Shown here: positions 1 to 7,976 of the stretch, one piece after another
How the letters are laid out: every line of letters starts with the position of its first letter
How positions within the stretch are numbered: position 1 is the stretch's first letter
NCBI GenBank assembly: GCA_008501735.1
Contig: QQUF01000048.1
Coordinates: forward strand, 59,629 to 123,628
Direction: 5' to 3'
Length of the DNA stretch: 64,000 nucleotides
DNA from: Calditrichota bacterium
GTDB lineage: Bacteria; CLD3
Program-made: the position numbers and the translations under genes
Notes under the pieces: generated by a model
Database searches by the model: none
The model's input: only the letters and a program-made list of their open reading frames with translations
What the model was told of the DNA's origin: nothing

Positions 1-489
1 TTGCCTGAAAAAATGAAAATGTCTTTAATTGAGCCATTACGTGAACTTTTTAAAGATGAAGCACGCGAAGTTGGGCACGAACTTGGTTTACCTGACGAAG
101 TAATTCACAGACATCCGTTTCCGGGACCTGGACTTGGAATCAGAATTCTCGGAGATATTACAGAAGCCAAAGTCAAAGTTTTACAAGAAGCAGACGCAAT
201 TTACATTGAAGAACTAAAGAAAACAGGGCAGTACGAAAAGATTTGGCAAGCAGGTTCTGTTTTGCTTCCTGTTCAATCGGTTGGAGTTATGGGAGACGAA
301 AGGACTTACGAAAACGTTCTTGCTCTTCGTGCCGTTACAAGTCTTGACGGAATGACAGCAGATTGGGCTCACATTCCTTACGAGATTCTTGGCAAAATCT
401 CTAATCGAATCATTAACGAAGTTCGCGGAATTAACCGCGTTGTTTACGACGTTAGTTCAAAACCACCTGCAACAATCGAATGGGAATAA
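1..489 (+). CDS. guaA: GMP synthase (glutamine-hydrolysing), C-terminal fragment
   Basis: This is the last 162 codons of GMP synthase, which aminates XMP to GMP with ammonia from glutamine. The 5' part, carrying the glutamine amidotransferase and ATP-pyrophosphatase domains, lies outside the window, so the first in-window codon is not the true start. What is visible is the dimerisation/XMP-binding domain: the [12 protein letters not shown] motif near residues 38-50, [15 protein letters not shown] near 88-103 and the canonical C-terminus ending TIEWE. Full-length GuaA is normally about 510-525 residues. A short hairpin follows the stop, then the genes switch to the minus strand. The family assignment is secure. 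Confidence 0.97.
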   Translation: MPEKMKMSLIEPLRELFKDEAREVGHELGLPDEVIHRHPFPGPGLGIRILGDITEAKVKVLQEADAIYIEELKKTGQYEKIWQAGSVLLPVQSVGVMGDERTYENVLALRAVTSLDGMTADWAHIPYEILGKISNRIINEVRGINRVVYDVSSKPPATIEWE

Positions 490-504
490 ATTTAAAACAA
501 GTAG

Positions 505-524
505 AGACGCACGGCTGTGCATCT
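505..524. repeat. Short palindromic hairpin after guaA
   Basis: AGACGCAC at 505-512 pairs with GTGCATCT at 517-524 around a 4-base loop, with one mismatch. It is more GC-rich than its surroundings and begins in GTAGAGACGCACGG, which looks like a degenerate copy of a dispersed palindromic repeat. It may also help end guaA transcription, although only a weak T-rich stretch follows. Confidence 0.45.
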
Positions 525-569
525 TATTTCCAAAAAATGCGTCTTAATTTTAAATTTTCGAAAATAAAA

Positions 570-600
570 AAGCCTCTAAAAGTTTTACTTAAAGAGGCTT
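570..600 (-). terminator. Rho-independent terminator for the GT9 / small membrane ORF unit
   Basis: AAGCCTCT at 570-577 pairs with AGAGGCTT at 593-600. Read on the minus strand, the stem runs into a T-rich tract (TTTTTTATTTT), as expected for an intrinsic terminator of the leftward genes. On the plus strand there is no T-run, so it is unlikely to serve guaA. Confidence 0.8.
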
Positions 601-643
601 GTTGTGTAGCAAGGTTATTCAAAAGCTTGTTTTCTTTCTAGGT

Positions 644-763
644 TCAAACCGACAAATCTTTTCCTTTGTCGCCAACAAAAAAGCTTGTTGAAATTAATCC
701 AACAACAAAAAGTACGTTTACCACTATCCAAAAGATGAATAGGTTTACGATTAAATTTGACAT
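644..763 (-). CDS. Small single-pass membrane protein (39 aa), uncharacterised
   Basis: This short ORF starts at ATG 763 and stops at TGA 644. Its start lies 14 bases past the stop of the GT9 gene, behind a good AGGAG ribosome-binding site at the right distance. The product starts MSNLIVNLFIFWIVVNVLFV, has one hydrophobic segment at about residues 4-29, and ends in a short charged tail (GDKGKDLSV). The terminator at 570-600 follows it, so it appears to be the last gene of the glycosyltransferase unit. I recognise no family. The RBS, tight linkage and clear membrane segment make translation plausible; function is unknown. Confidence 0.6.
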   Translation of the reverse strand: MSNLIVNLFIFWIVVNVLFVVGLISTSFFVGDKGKDLSV

Positions 764-777
764 TTTGAACTCCTCTC

Positions 778-1938
778 TTAGCTCTTACTGAAAAATTTAG
801 TTACTTCTCTGAAAACCTCAGAAACTTCAATTGACTCCATACACTTTGGAGAATCGTAAATACAATTTACAGTCTTAGAATTATTAACGCTCATACACGG
901 GCTACATTCCAAGTTTTTGTAAACCACTGATTTTTTTTCTCCTAAAGGTGAATACCTCAGAGGTGTTTCAGGTCCAAAGAGTCCTACAATTTTTGTGCCG
1001 ACTGTCACACCTAAGTGCATTGGACCACTGTCATTTGTAACTAAAATTTCAGCTCGTGAGAGTAGAACGGCTAAATCCAAAAGTTCTAACTTTCCTGCCA
1101 AATTCAAAACTTGCTCTTTTGAGTTGCACAAATTTTGTATCATTTTTACATAGTTTGTCTCATTTTGAGAACCAATTAAAATTACTCCGTAGTCATTTAG
1201 AAAAGTGATTTTGTTAATTAATTCTGCAAAATTCCTAAAATCCCAACGTCTTTCAAAAGCAAGTTGACTTGCATTTGGATTTACCACAACGAATTTTTTC
1301 CCAAACTCAAAATTTTTAAGAACTTCCTGAATTTTGAAAAGATTTTCTTGTGGAAATTTTTTGTGTTGAGTTTTTAATTTTTCAACTTTCGTTTCATTTT
1401 CGGAAACGACTAATTTTAAAAAATTTAGTGAGGTGTGCATTTGTTCATCAAAAATTATCGAAAAATCGAGAAGGCTCTCTTTTATAACTTTCTGACCGTG
1501 TGTGAAGCCTTTTAGAACTTGCTTCTTTAACAGAAATCCAAAAATTGTTGAGAAATTTGCAAAGAACTCAAGGTCAAAAACGATGTCAAATTTGATTTTT
1601 CTAAGTTTTTTCCACGCCAAAGTTGACGAGAAAAAAAACTCATCGAAATCTCCGAGCTTAATTGTAAAAAACTTTTCAACGTTCGGCAAAAGCTTCTCAA
1701 GTTCTTTGTTTTGTGCCAAAGTCAAAATGTAAATTTTGCAGTCTGGAAATTTTTCTTTGAACTTTGAAATCGAAGGTTCAGCCAACAAAAGACTTCCGAT
1801 TCCCCAAAATTTTATGAAAAGCACATTCTTTGGATTTTCAGGGTATTGTTTCGATTTTGAGGATTTGAAGAAAGAAAGTAACCGAATCAGAAAATTCCCA
1901 ATTCTTTCGTCAACACCTTTCATTGAAGCAATTTTCAT
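778..1938 (-). CDS. Glycosyltransferase family 9 (heptosyltransferase-like)
   Basis: A 386-residue GT9 protein, the family of ADP-heptose:LPS heptosyltransferases, which act on the cytoplasmic face of the inner membrane. The N-terminal Rossmann start NVLFIKFWGIGSLLLAEP is at about residues 39-56, a variant of the usual RxSSIGD motif with the Asp replaced. The C-terminal signature AEILVTNDSGPMHLG, followed by GLFGPETPLRYSPLG, lies at about 297-333, then the cysteine-rich ECSPC segment typical of the family. Its ATG overlaps the stop of the upstream GT87 gene by one base (TAATG), so the two are translationally linked. The sugar donor cannot be told from sequence. Confidence 0.88.
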   Translation of the reverse strand: MKIASMKGVDERIGNFLIRLLSFFKSSKSKQYPENPKNVLFIKFWGIGSLLLAEPSISKFKEKFPDCKIYILTLAQNKELEKLLPNVEKFFTIKLGDFDEFFFSSTLAWKKLRKIKFDIVFDLEFFANFSTIFGFLLKKQVLKGFTHGQKVIKESLLDFSIIFDEQMHTSLNFLKLVVSENETKVEKLKTQHKKFPQENLFKIQEVLKNFEFGKKFVVVNPNASQLAFERRWDFRNFAELINKITFLNDYGVILIGSQNETNYVKMIQNLCNSKEQVLNLAGKLELLDLAVLLSRAEILVTNDSGPMHLGVTVGTKIVGLFGPETPLRYSPLGEKKSVVYKNLECSPCMSVNNSKTVNCIYDSPKCMESIEVSEVFREVTKFFSKS

Positions 1939-3506
1939 TACTTCAATTCCAGCTTGTAAACTGTCGGGAAACCAACTCCTCTTCCTCGTTCACTCAAGAA
2001 AACGATTGTTTTTTCGTCTAACCAAAACGGCTGTGAATTTCTACCTTTTGAGTTTGTGAGTTGTCTTTTGTTAAGGAAAATTTGATTGCTTTCAACTTGA
2101 AGTGAATCGGTTGCAGTAAATTTTTCACCCAGAAATTCTTTTTCGACTTCACCTTTGAAATTCAAGAAATGAGCAAACAAGTAACCGTTTTCTTCTGAAA
2201 TTTTATAAGCTAAAAGTTCTTTTTCTTCGCTGAAAAATGGCTTTGCCGTGTCAGTTGTAATTTGCCGAAACAAAAATGGTGAAAGGAAAAACAAGGCAAA
2301 GGCAACTTTTACGAAAGCATAATTTTTGAACTTTACAGGTTTCACAAAAAACATAAAAACACATATTAAAACCCAAAATCGTGGAATTTTTAAAAAGTCA
2401 GGAAAACTTGAAAACCAGCTATAAGGAAGTGTGAAAAGAATGAAGGAAAACAGAAGAACAAAAATCACTTCCGATTCCTTTTCTTCCTTTAAGTTTTCGT
2501 AGCACAAAACCAAAAGTGGTAAAAGTAATATTACAAAATGGTAAGTCGCAGAAGTTGAAGAAATTAAAAGACTGAGTGTTAGCCAAGAAACGAACTTCAC
2601 ATTTTCAGAGACTTCCAAATTTTTGTTTTGTAGAAAAGTCAGGCTGAAAAAAGTCCCCTTAAAGAGTGCAGACAAAACTGAAAGCCAAAGTAAAGATTCG
2701 ACAAAAGGGTTCGGGTTCAAAAGAGAATCTTTCAAAAAAAGATTTTTGAGCAAAACGTCAAAACTTTGGAAACTCCACGAAAACGGATTTTGCAAAAATC
2801 CTTGTGAAGCTCTCGGCAAAATTTCTGTGAGGTAAAATTTGTAAATCTCAAAATCCACTGCAAACAAAGTCAAACCACTAAGAACTAAGCAGAAAGTCAA
2901 AGTGCAAAAAATGCTTTTGAAATCTTTTTTAAGCAGGAAATGGAAAAGCAAAATCGCAGGAGTAATTTTTAAAAGAATTGATAGACTGAGTAAAATTGAA
3001 GCAAGAACCCGTTTTTCCTTTTGGTAAGCCAAGAAAGTTTCGGTCAGCAGAAACAGTAGAAAAATGTAAGTTTGCCCGATGTAAAAATTATTTCTCAGAG
3101 GAATGAAGCAAAGTAAAGCCACAAAAAAACTTAGCGTAAAATCCTTTTTGTAAAAACTTGAAATCCTGACAAGGACCCAAAAGAGTAAGAAGAAGTTGAA
3201 AAGATTCCACAGAAATTTTGCTTCGTAAGGTTCAAAAAAAGTCAGTGGCAAAAAGTAAAAAGGAGTCGTTGGTGGAAAAGGAATGAAACTAACGTACTCG
3301 TCTTCGATTCCACAATTTTTGACTTCTTGATTGAACTTGTAAACGTCGTAAATCTCGTTTGAGAACTTTCCTTCCACTAAAATTTTTGCAGAAGTGTAGT
3401 AGTTGGCAAAATCTCCAAATTTGTAACTTTGTGCAGGAACTAAAACTCCAAACACAAAAACAAAAATGAAAATGGCAATTACAAGTAAGTCTTTTCTTTT
3501 AGACAA
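1938..3506 (-). CDS. GT87-type polyprenyl-phosphate-sugar glycosyltransferase with C-terminal propeller-blade segment
   Basis: A 522-residue multi-pass membrane protein resembling GT87/DUF2029 mannosyltransferases, which use polyprenyl-phosphate sugars on the outer face of the inner membrane. GDFANYYTSAKIL at residues 31-43 carries the expected acidic residue after the first membrane helix, and GQTYIFLLFLLTETFLAY plus SILLKITPAILLFHF match the family pattern. About ten hydrophobic helices follow. The last ~90 residues are soluble and extracytoplasmic, and the stretch ending QPFWLDEKTIVFLSERGRG resembles one blade of a TolB/PD40 propeller. It is the first gene of a two- or three-gene leftward unit with the GT9 gene. 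Family call fairly secure; substrate unknown. Confidence 0.78.
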   Translation of the reverse strand: MSKRKDLLVIAIFIFVFVFGVLVPAQSYKFGDFANYYTSAKILVEGKFSNEIYDVYKFNQEVKNCGIEDEYVSFIPFPPTTPFYFLPLTFFEPYEAKFLWNLFNFFLLFWVLVRISSFYKKDFTLSFFVALLCFIPLRNNFYIGQTYIFLLFLLTETFLAYQKEKRVLASILLSLSILLKITPAILLFHFLLKKDFKSIFCTLTFCLVLSGLTLFAVDFEIYKFYLTEILPRASQGFLQNPFSWSFQSFDVLLKNLFLKDSLLNPNPFVESLLWLSVLSALFKGTFFSLTFLQNKNLEVSENVKFVSWLTLSLLISSTSATYHFVILLLPLLVLCYENLKEEKESEVIFVLLFSFILFTLPYSWFSSFPDFLKIPRFWVLICVFMFFVKPVKFKNYAFVKVAFALFFLSPFLFRQITTDTAKPFFSEEKELLAYKISEENGYLFAHFLNFKGEVEKEFLGEKFTATDSLQVESNQIFLNKRQLTNSKGRNSQPFWLDEKTIVFLSERGRGVGFPTVYKLELK

Positions 3507-3537
3507 ATTAAAATTCTTCTTTAAAAGGTTTGATTTT

Positions 3538-3614
3538 AAAGTCCCTTTTTGAAGAGGGATTTAGGGAGATGTTAAAGGAAAACATCCTCCTAACCTCCTT
3601 CAAAGGAGGAATTT
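3538..3614. repeat. Large imperfect inverted repeat (intergenic palindromic element)
   Basis: Two arms of about 35 bases (about 3538-3573 and 3579-3613) are imperfect reverse complements around a short centre. Each arm is itself partly palindromic, for example CCTCCTTCAAAGGAGG near 3595-3610. The structure resembles the small REP/MITE-like elements scattered between genes in Bacteroidota. It lies in the leader of the GT87 gene and could form a long hairpin in that mRNA. Confidence 0.65.
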
Positions 3615-3651
3615 GTTGGGTGTAAAATAGCTAAAATTAATTTATTAAAAA

Positions 3652-3686
3652 TAAAAAAGCCCTCACGAAATTGTGAAGGCTTTTTA
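3652..3686. terminator. Bidirectional intrinsic terminator
   Basis: AAAAAGCCCTCAC pairs with GTGAAGGCTTTTT (one mismatch), with A-rich and T-rich flanks on both strands. It lies 18 bases beyond the stop of the minus-strand lipoprotein gene and so most likely ends that transcript. Confidence 0.85.
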
Positions 3687-3704
3687 TCAAATTTTGAAAC
3701 TGAA

Positions 3705-4001
3705 TCAGTAAGTAATATGGAGTACTCGATTCTTTGAATCAACCAAAATACTTACAGCTGTTTTTAGTTCATAGTATATCGCATAATCAGTAAATTCAAT
3801 AACTAAAAATCCTTCTTTTGCATAAGCATCTGTTCTTTCTACAAAAGAATTTGGAGAAGAAGTTCCATCAAAATTTAGTATTGAAATAGACTGAATAGGT
3901 CGAATTGAATTTATTTCATCTTCAATAGTAAATTCATCTTCCTCACAAGAGAATGAAAAAACTGATAAAATTAAAATCAGCAATAAAATTAATCTTTGCA
4001 T
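3705..4001 (-). CDS. Small putative lipoprotein (98 aa), uncharacterised
   Basis: The protein begins with a lysine-free but strongly hydrophobic signal (MQRLILLLILILSVFSFSC) and a lipobox-like FSFSC with Cys19, followed by an acidic EEDE stretch. This suggests export and lipid anchoring. The remaining ~75 residues have alternating hydrophobic residues compatible with a small beta domain, but I recognise no family. It is flanked by its own terminator on one side and the hydroxylase gene's hairpin on the other, so it is probably transcribed alone. Confidence 0.7.
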   Translation of the reverse strand: MQRLILLLILILSVFSFSCEEDEFTIEDEINSIRPIQSISILNFDGTSSPNSFVERTDAYAKEGFLVIEFTDYAIYYELKTAVSILVDSKNRVLHITY

Positions 4002-4022
4002 TTTTTTACTCCTTTAAAATTT

Positions 4023-4052
4023 TTTAGGGCGAATCTTTCTCTTCGCCCTAAA
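4023..4052 (-). terminator. Hairpin downstream of the molybdopterin hydroxylase gene
   Basis: TTTAGGGCGAA at 4023-4033 pairs perfectly with TTCGCCCTAAA at 4042-4052, an 11-bp stem with an 8-base loop, starting 3 bases past the stop codon of the minus-strand gene. On the minus strand the stem is followed by AAATTTT, a weak U-tract, so termination is likely but not certain. Confidence 0.65.
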
Positions 4053-4054
4053 AG

Positions 4055-6433
4055 TTACACTTTAGTTTCTACTTTCTTTTCAGTTTTTCCGTTTGTGTGA
4101 GTTCCGTTTGTATGCCCATTTTTGAGAGCCAAAGCATCTGCTTTTTTCTTTTCTTCGATTGCTCTTAAAACTCTTTCAGGAGTAATCGGAACTTCGTTGA
4201 TTCTCACACCAATTGCATCATAAACTGCATTTACAATCGCAGGAATTGAAGGTGCAAGAGGTCCTTCTCCTGATTCTTTTGCTCCAAAAGGTCCTTCAGG
4301 GTCGTCTGATTCGACCAAAATTGAGTTAAGTTCTGGCGTATCATAAATTGTTGGAATTTTGTATTCAAGTAAAGAAGGTGTCCAGAAAAGTCCTTTTTTC
4401 GTGATTCTTTGAACTTCCAAAACAGCTTCACCAAATCCCATATAAGCACTTCCATCAACTTGTCCTTCACAAATTATTGGATTCAAAGCTTTTCCACAGT
4501 CGTGAGCAGTAACGAGGTTGTGAACCTTGATTTCACCTGTTTCAACGTCAACATCAACTTCTGCTGCCGCAGTTGTAAAACTGTAAGCTGGTGAAGGTCC
4601 TGCTCCTGCTCCTTTGTAATCTCCGCCAAGTTTTGGAGGAGTGTAACTTCCAGGAGCGGAAAGAGTTCCGTGTTTAGTTTCTGCCAAAACAACGCAGTCA
4701 ATGAAATCCATACAAATCGAAGCGTCTTTAATTGAGAAAATTTCGTTGTCTGCAAGTTCCAAATCTTCTTCGGGAACTTTAAGGTGTTCGGAAGCAACGT
4801 CAAGAAGTAGTTTCTTCAATTTTTCTGCTGCATCAATTGCTGCATTTCCAGCCATAAAAGTTACACGACTTGAATAACTTCCCATATCGACAGGAGTCAA
4901 ATCTGTATCTGTTTGGCAAACTCTAACGTCAATTGGACGAACTCCGAGAATTTCGGCAGTTACGTAAGCGAGCATTGAATCGGAACCTTGTCCAATGTCA
5001 GAAGCTCCGCAAAAAACCGCAACTCCACCACCTCTGTCAATTTTTGTAACAACTCCGGAATGTGGCATATCGTTCCAATAAATTGGTTTTCCTGCTCCGG
5101 AAATGTAAGTTGAACCTGCAAAACCAACACCTTTGCCGTAAGGTAATTTTCCGAATTTATCTTTCCAATCTAATTTCTCAGCTGCTTGTTCACACGCTTC
5201 AACAAAACCACAACTTGTAATTCTAAGTGAATTTACAGTCATTGTGTTTGCTTCAACGGAATTTTTGATTCGAACTTCGACAGGGTCAAGTCCTAAGTGC
5301 TCAGCGATTTTGTCCAAATGTGCTTCGATTGCAAAACGTGGTTGAACAGAGCCGTGACCTCTTTTTGGTCCTGCTGCTGGTTTGTTTGTGTAAAGTCTTT
5401 GTGCTTCAAATCTGAAATTTGGCACTTTGTAAGGGAGAGTCAAAAATTGTCCTGAGTAATAAGTTGTAACAATTCCGTAAGAACCGTAACCACCACCATC
5501 AAGCCAAGATTTGTAATCAATTGCAGTAATGCTTCCGTCTTTTTTTACACCGACTTTGAGCCACATTTTCATTGCGTGTCTTCCACGATAAGCGTAAAAA
5601 ACTTCTTCACGAGTGTAAATCAATTTTACAGGACGACCACATTTTTTTGAGAGCCAAGCAACACAAAATTCAAGTGCAAAAGGTTCTGACTTACCACCAA
5701 AACCTGAACCAATGTGAGGTTTAATGATTCTTACGTGACTTCTTGGAATCTCAAAAACTTTCGCCATTTCTCTGTGAAGGTAGTGAGGAGTTTGTGTTGA
5801 AGACCAAACTGTAACTCTTCCGTCTGGAGCCCAATCACCGATTGCTCCGTGAGTTTCAAGTGGAACGTGAGTGTTTGCTTCAAAAAGATAATCTTCTTCC
5901 AAAACGTAATCGGCTTCTTCCATTCCTTTGTCCACTTCGCCAAAATCAAGATTGATTTTTTTCGCAAGGTTGTTGACTCTTCGCGGATTTTCGTGAAGCA
6001 TTGGCAAATCTTCTCGTAAAGCATCTTCAATTGAAAGAACAGGAGGAAGAACTTCGTAGTCAACTTCGATGAGTTCAAGAGCTTCTTCGGCAGTTTCTTC
6101 GTCAATCGCTGCAACAGCTGCAACCTCGTCACCGACGTAACGGACTTTGTCAATTGCAAGAGCATTTTCGTCTTGTGAAGAAGGGAGAATTCCGTATTTA
6201 ATTGGTAACTCTTTTCCAGTCATAACAGCTAAAACTCCTGGGTGAGCTTCTGCTTTTGAAGTGTCGATGTTTTTTATTAGTGCGTGAGGATGCGGGCTTC
6301 GGAGAATTTTTGCGTAAACCATTCGAGGAAGTTTCATATCGTCAACAAAAATTGCGTGACCTGTAACTTTGTCCAAGCCTTCAATTTTCGGAACTCTTTT
6401 GCCGATGACCGAGTATTTTTGCTTTTTAGTCAT
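4055..6433 (-). CDS. Xanthine dehydrogenase/4-hydroxybenzoyl-CoA reductase family molybdopterin-binding (large) subunit
   Basis: A 792-residue molybdenum hydroxylase catalytic subunit. The N-terminal hammerhead domain (VGKRVPKIEGLDKVTGHAIF-like start) is followed by the molybdopterin-binding domains, with HIGSGFGGKSE at residues 240-250, the PKRGHGSVQPRFAIE region, and GAKESGEGP at 717-725 containing the invariant catalytic glutamate (E723 of GxKExGE). The sequence looks closer to HcrA/CoxL-type aldehyde or aromatic hydroxylases than to animal-type XDH, but substrate cannot be assigned. The last ~25 residues are a low-complexity, Gly/Asn/Thr/Lys-rich tail. The [2Fe-2S] and FAD subunits that such enzymes need are not adjacent: the upstream neighbour is divergent and the downstream one is a lipoprotein. 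Confidence 0.9.
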   Translation of the reverse strand: MTKKQKYSVIGKRVPKIEGLDKVTGHAIFVDDMKLPRMVYAKILRSPHPHALIKNIDTSKAEAHPGVLAVMTGKELPIKYGILPSSQDENALAIDKVRYVGDEVAAVAAIDEETAEEALELIEVDYEVLPPVLSIEDALREDLPMLHENPRRVNNLAKKINLDFGEVDKGMEEADYVLEEDYLFEANTHVPLETHGAIGDWAPDGRVTVWSSTQTPHYLHREMAKVFEIPRSHVRIIKPHIGSGFGGKSEPFALEFCVAWLSKKCGRPVKLIYTREEVFYAYRGRHAMKMWLKVGVKKDGSITAIDYKSWLDGGGYGSYGIVTTYYSGQFLTLPYKVPNFRFEAQRLYTNKPAAGPKRGHGSVQPRFAIEAHLDKIAEHLGLDPVEVRIKNSVEANTMTVNSLRITSCGFVEACEQAAEKLDWKDKFGKLPYGKGVGFAGSTYISGAGKPIYWNDMPHSGVVTKIDRGGGVAVFCGASDIGQGSDSMLAYVTAEILGVRPIDVRVCQTDTDLTPVDMGSYSSRVTFMAGNAAIDAAEKLKKLLLDVASEHLKVPEEDLELADNEIFSIKDASICMDFIDCVVLAETKHGTLSAPGSYTPPKLGGDYKGAGAGPSPAYSFTTAAAEVDVDVETGEIKVHNLVTAHDCGKALNPIICEGQVDGSAYMGFGEAVLEVQRITKKGLFWTPSLLEYKIPTIYDTPELNSILVESDDPEGPFGAKESGEGPLAPSIPAIVNAVYDAIGVRINEVPITPERVLRAIEEKKKADALALKNGHTNGTHTNGKTEKKVETKV

Positions 6434-6686
6434 TGTTTTACCTTAATCTATAATTGTATTCATTTTTTTTGCTTATTTATCAGTTTTATAATTTAACAAA
6501 AAGATTAGATTTTTTTCAAATTCTTTTGTTAAAGAAAGAGTTAGAACTTATAAAGCGAGTAAATTTGAAGTGTTAGAAGATTGTTAAATTAATTTTGTGA
6601 TTGAAATTTTTATTCCTACATTCATTTCCAATATTTGTGACTTCTGTCAATTTTTGTTTAATTATTCATAAAACTTAGGAGATGAA

Positions 6687-7964
6687 ATGAAATCACAGAA
6701 GCTATTGCTCTTCGTTGCGTTGAATTTATCAGCGGCAAGTGCATTTGCAGGAGGTTTTCAGATCAACGAACACGGTGCAAGACAAACCGGAATGGTTGGA
6801 ACTTTCGTCGCAACTGCCGATGACCCAAGTGCAGTTTTTTATAATCCTGCGGGATTGGTCAATGTTAAAGGAAAGCAAATTTCCTTAGGAACAACTTTAG
6901 TTACTTACGATAGTCAGTTTGCTGGGAAAGCTCCTTCTCCAGGATTCGGAACAAGTGCTTCGGCTAAAACAGGTTTCTTTTTTCCTTCAACTTTTTACTA
7001 CACACACCAATTGAATGAAAACAGTACTCTTGGTTTAGGTTTCTTTAATCCCTTTGGGCTTGGAAACGCTTGGGACGAAGACGGTTACTTAGGTCGTTAT
7101 CGCCTTAGAGAAGTCGATTTAAAATCTTTTTACATCAATCCTTCTTATGCTTTTAGAGCTGGTGATCACCTTTCAATCGGAGTTGGACTTGATATTATTT
7201 GGGCACAATTCAAACTTGAAAAAGAAATTGCCCTTGCGATTGACCCAAACACAACTCAAGTTGTGAATGTTGGAACAACACTTCTTGAAGGAAACTCTGA
7301 CCTTACTCTCGGTTGGAATGCGGGAATTTTAGCAAATTTCGAGAATGTTCGTTTTGGGCTAAGCTACAGACACGAAGTAACGAATGAAGTGAATGACAAA
7401 GATGCAACTTTTGACCTTACTAGCATGGATCTTACAAATCCTTTTGCACCAATAGCTTTTGATAGACTAAAGAATCAAAAATTCGATTCAGAACTTACTT
7501 TTCCAAGTACTTTAACACTTGGTTTAGCTTACCAGTTTACTGAAAAAGTGTATGCAGAAGTTGATTGGTCTTGGGTTGGTTGGTCATCTTTTGACAAACT
7601 TGAGTTCAGATTTGAGAACTCCGACCTTAACCAAACAATTCCAGAAGACTACAAAGATGTTTGGAACATAAGACTTGGAGTTGAGTGGAAAGCTCACGAA
7701 AAATTTGATGTTCGTTACGGTTATCTTTACGACCGTTCACCAGTTCCAGACGGAACAGTTAGTCCTTTACTTCCCGGTTCAGACAGACACAATTTTTCTG
7801 TTGGACTTGGCTGGCACATCAATGAAAATATGGATTTAGATATTTCGGATATGCTTGTTTTGTTTGACGACAGAGACACTAACGGACAAAGCCACGATAA
7901 CATTGACGGCGAGTACAGAACTCGAATCAATCTCGTTGGTCTTAGTTTCACTTACAAATTCTAA
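6687..7964 (+). CDS. OmpP1/FadL/TodX family outer membrane transporter
   Basis: A 425-residue outer-membrane beta-barrel of the FadL family, which imports long-chain fatty acids or other hydrophobic compounds. A signal peptide (residues 1-21, ending ASAFA) precedes GGFQINEHGARQTGMVG, the family's N-terminal hatch motif, and DDPSAVFYNPAGL at about 47-59 is its hallmark. The protein ends in an aromatic residue (FTYKF), as barrel proteins do. The start has a strong RBS (AGGAGATGAA). The next gene, an SGNH lipoprotein, begins 12 bases downstream; this pairing recurs in Bacteroidota. A weak match to the TTG-N19-TAnnTTTG promoter lies at 6595-6624 (TACATTCA). Confidence 0.92.
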   Translation: MKSQKLLLFVALNLSAASAFAGGFQINEHGARQTGMVGTFVATADDPSAVFYNPAGLVNVKGKQISLGTTLVTYDSQFAGKAPSPGFGTSASAKTGFFFPSTFYYTHQLNENSTLGLGFFNPFGLGNAWDEDGYLGRYRLREVDLKSFYINPSYAFRAGDHLSIGVGLDIIWAQFKLEKEIALAIDPNTTQVVNVGTTLLEGNSDLTLGWNAGILANFENVRFGLSYRHEVTNEVNDKDATFDLTSMDLTNPFAPIAFDRLKNQKFDSELTFPSTLTLGLAYQFTEKVYAEVDWSWVGWSSFDKLEFRFENSDLNQTIPEDYKDVWNIRLGVEWKAHEKFDVRYGYLYDRSPVPDGTVSPLLPGSDRHNFSVGLGWHINENMDLDISDMLVLFDDRDTNGQSHDNIDGEYRTRINLVGLSFTYKF

Positions 7965-7976
7965 GGAAAAAGAAGG

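Noticed and set aside
4231..4803. Alternate-frame minus-strand frames inside the molybdenum hydroxylase gene
   Set aside because: They overlap conserved motifs of the hydroxylase in another frame and show no family resemblance.
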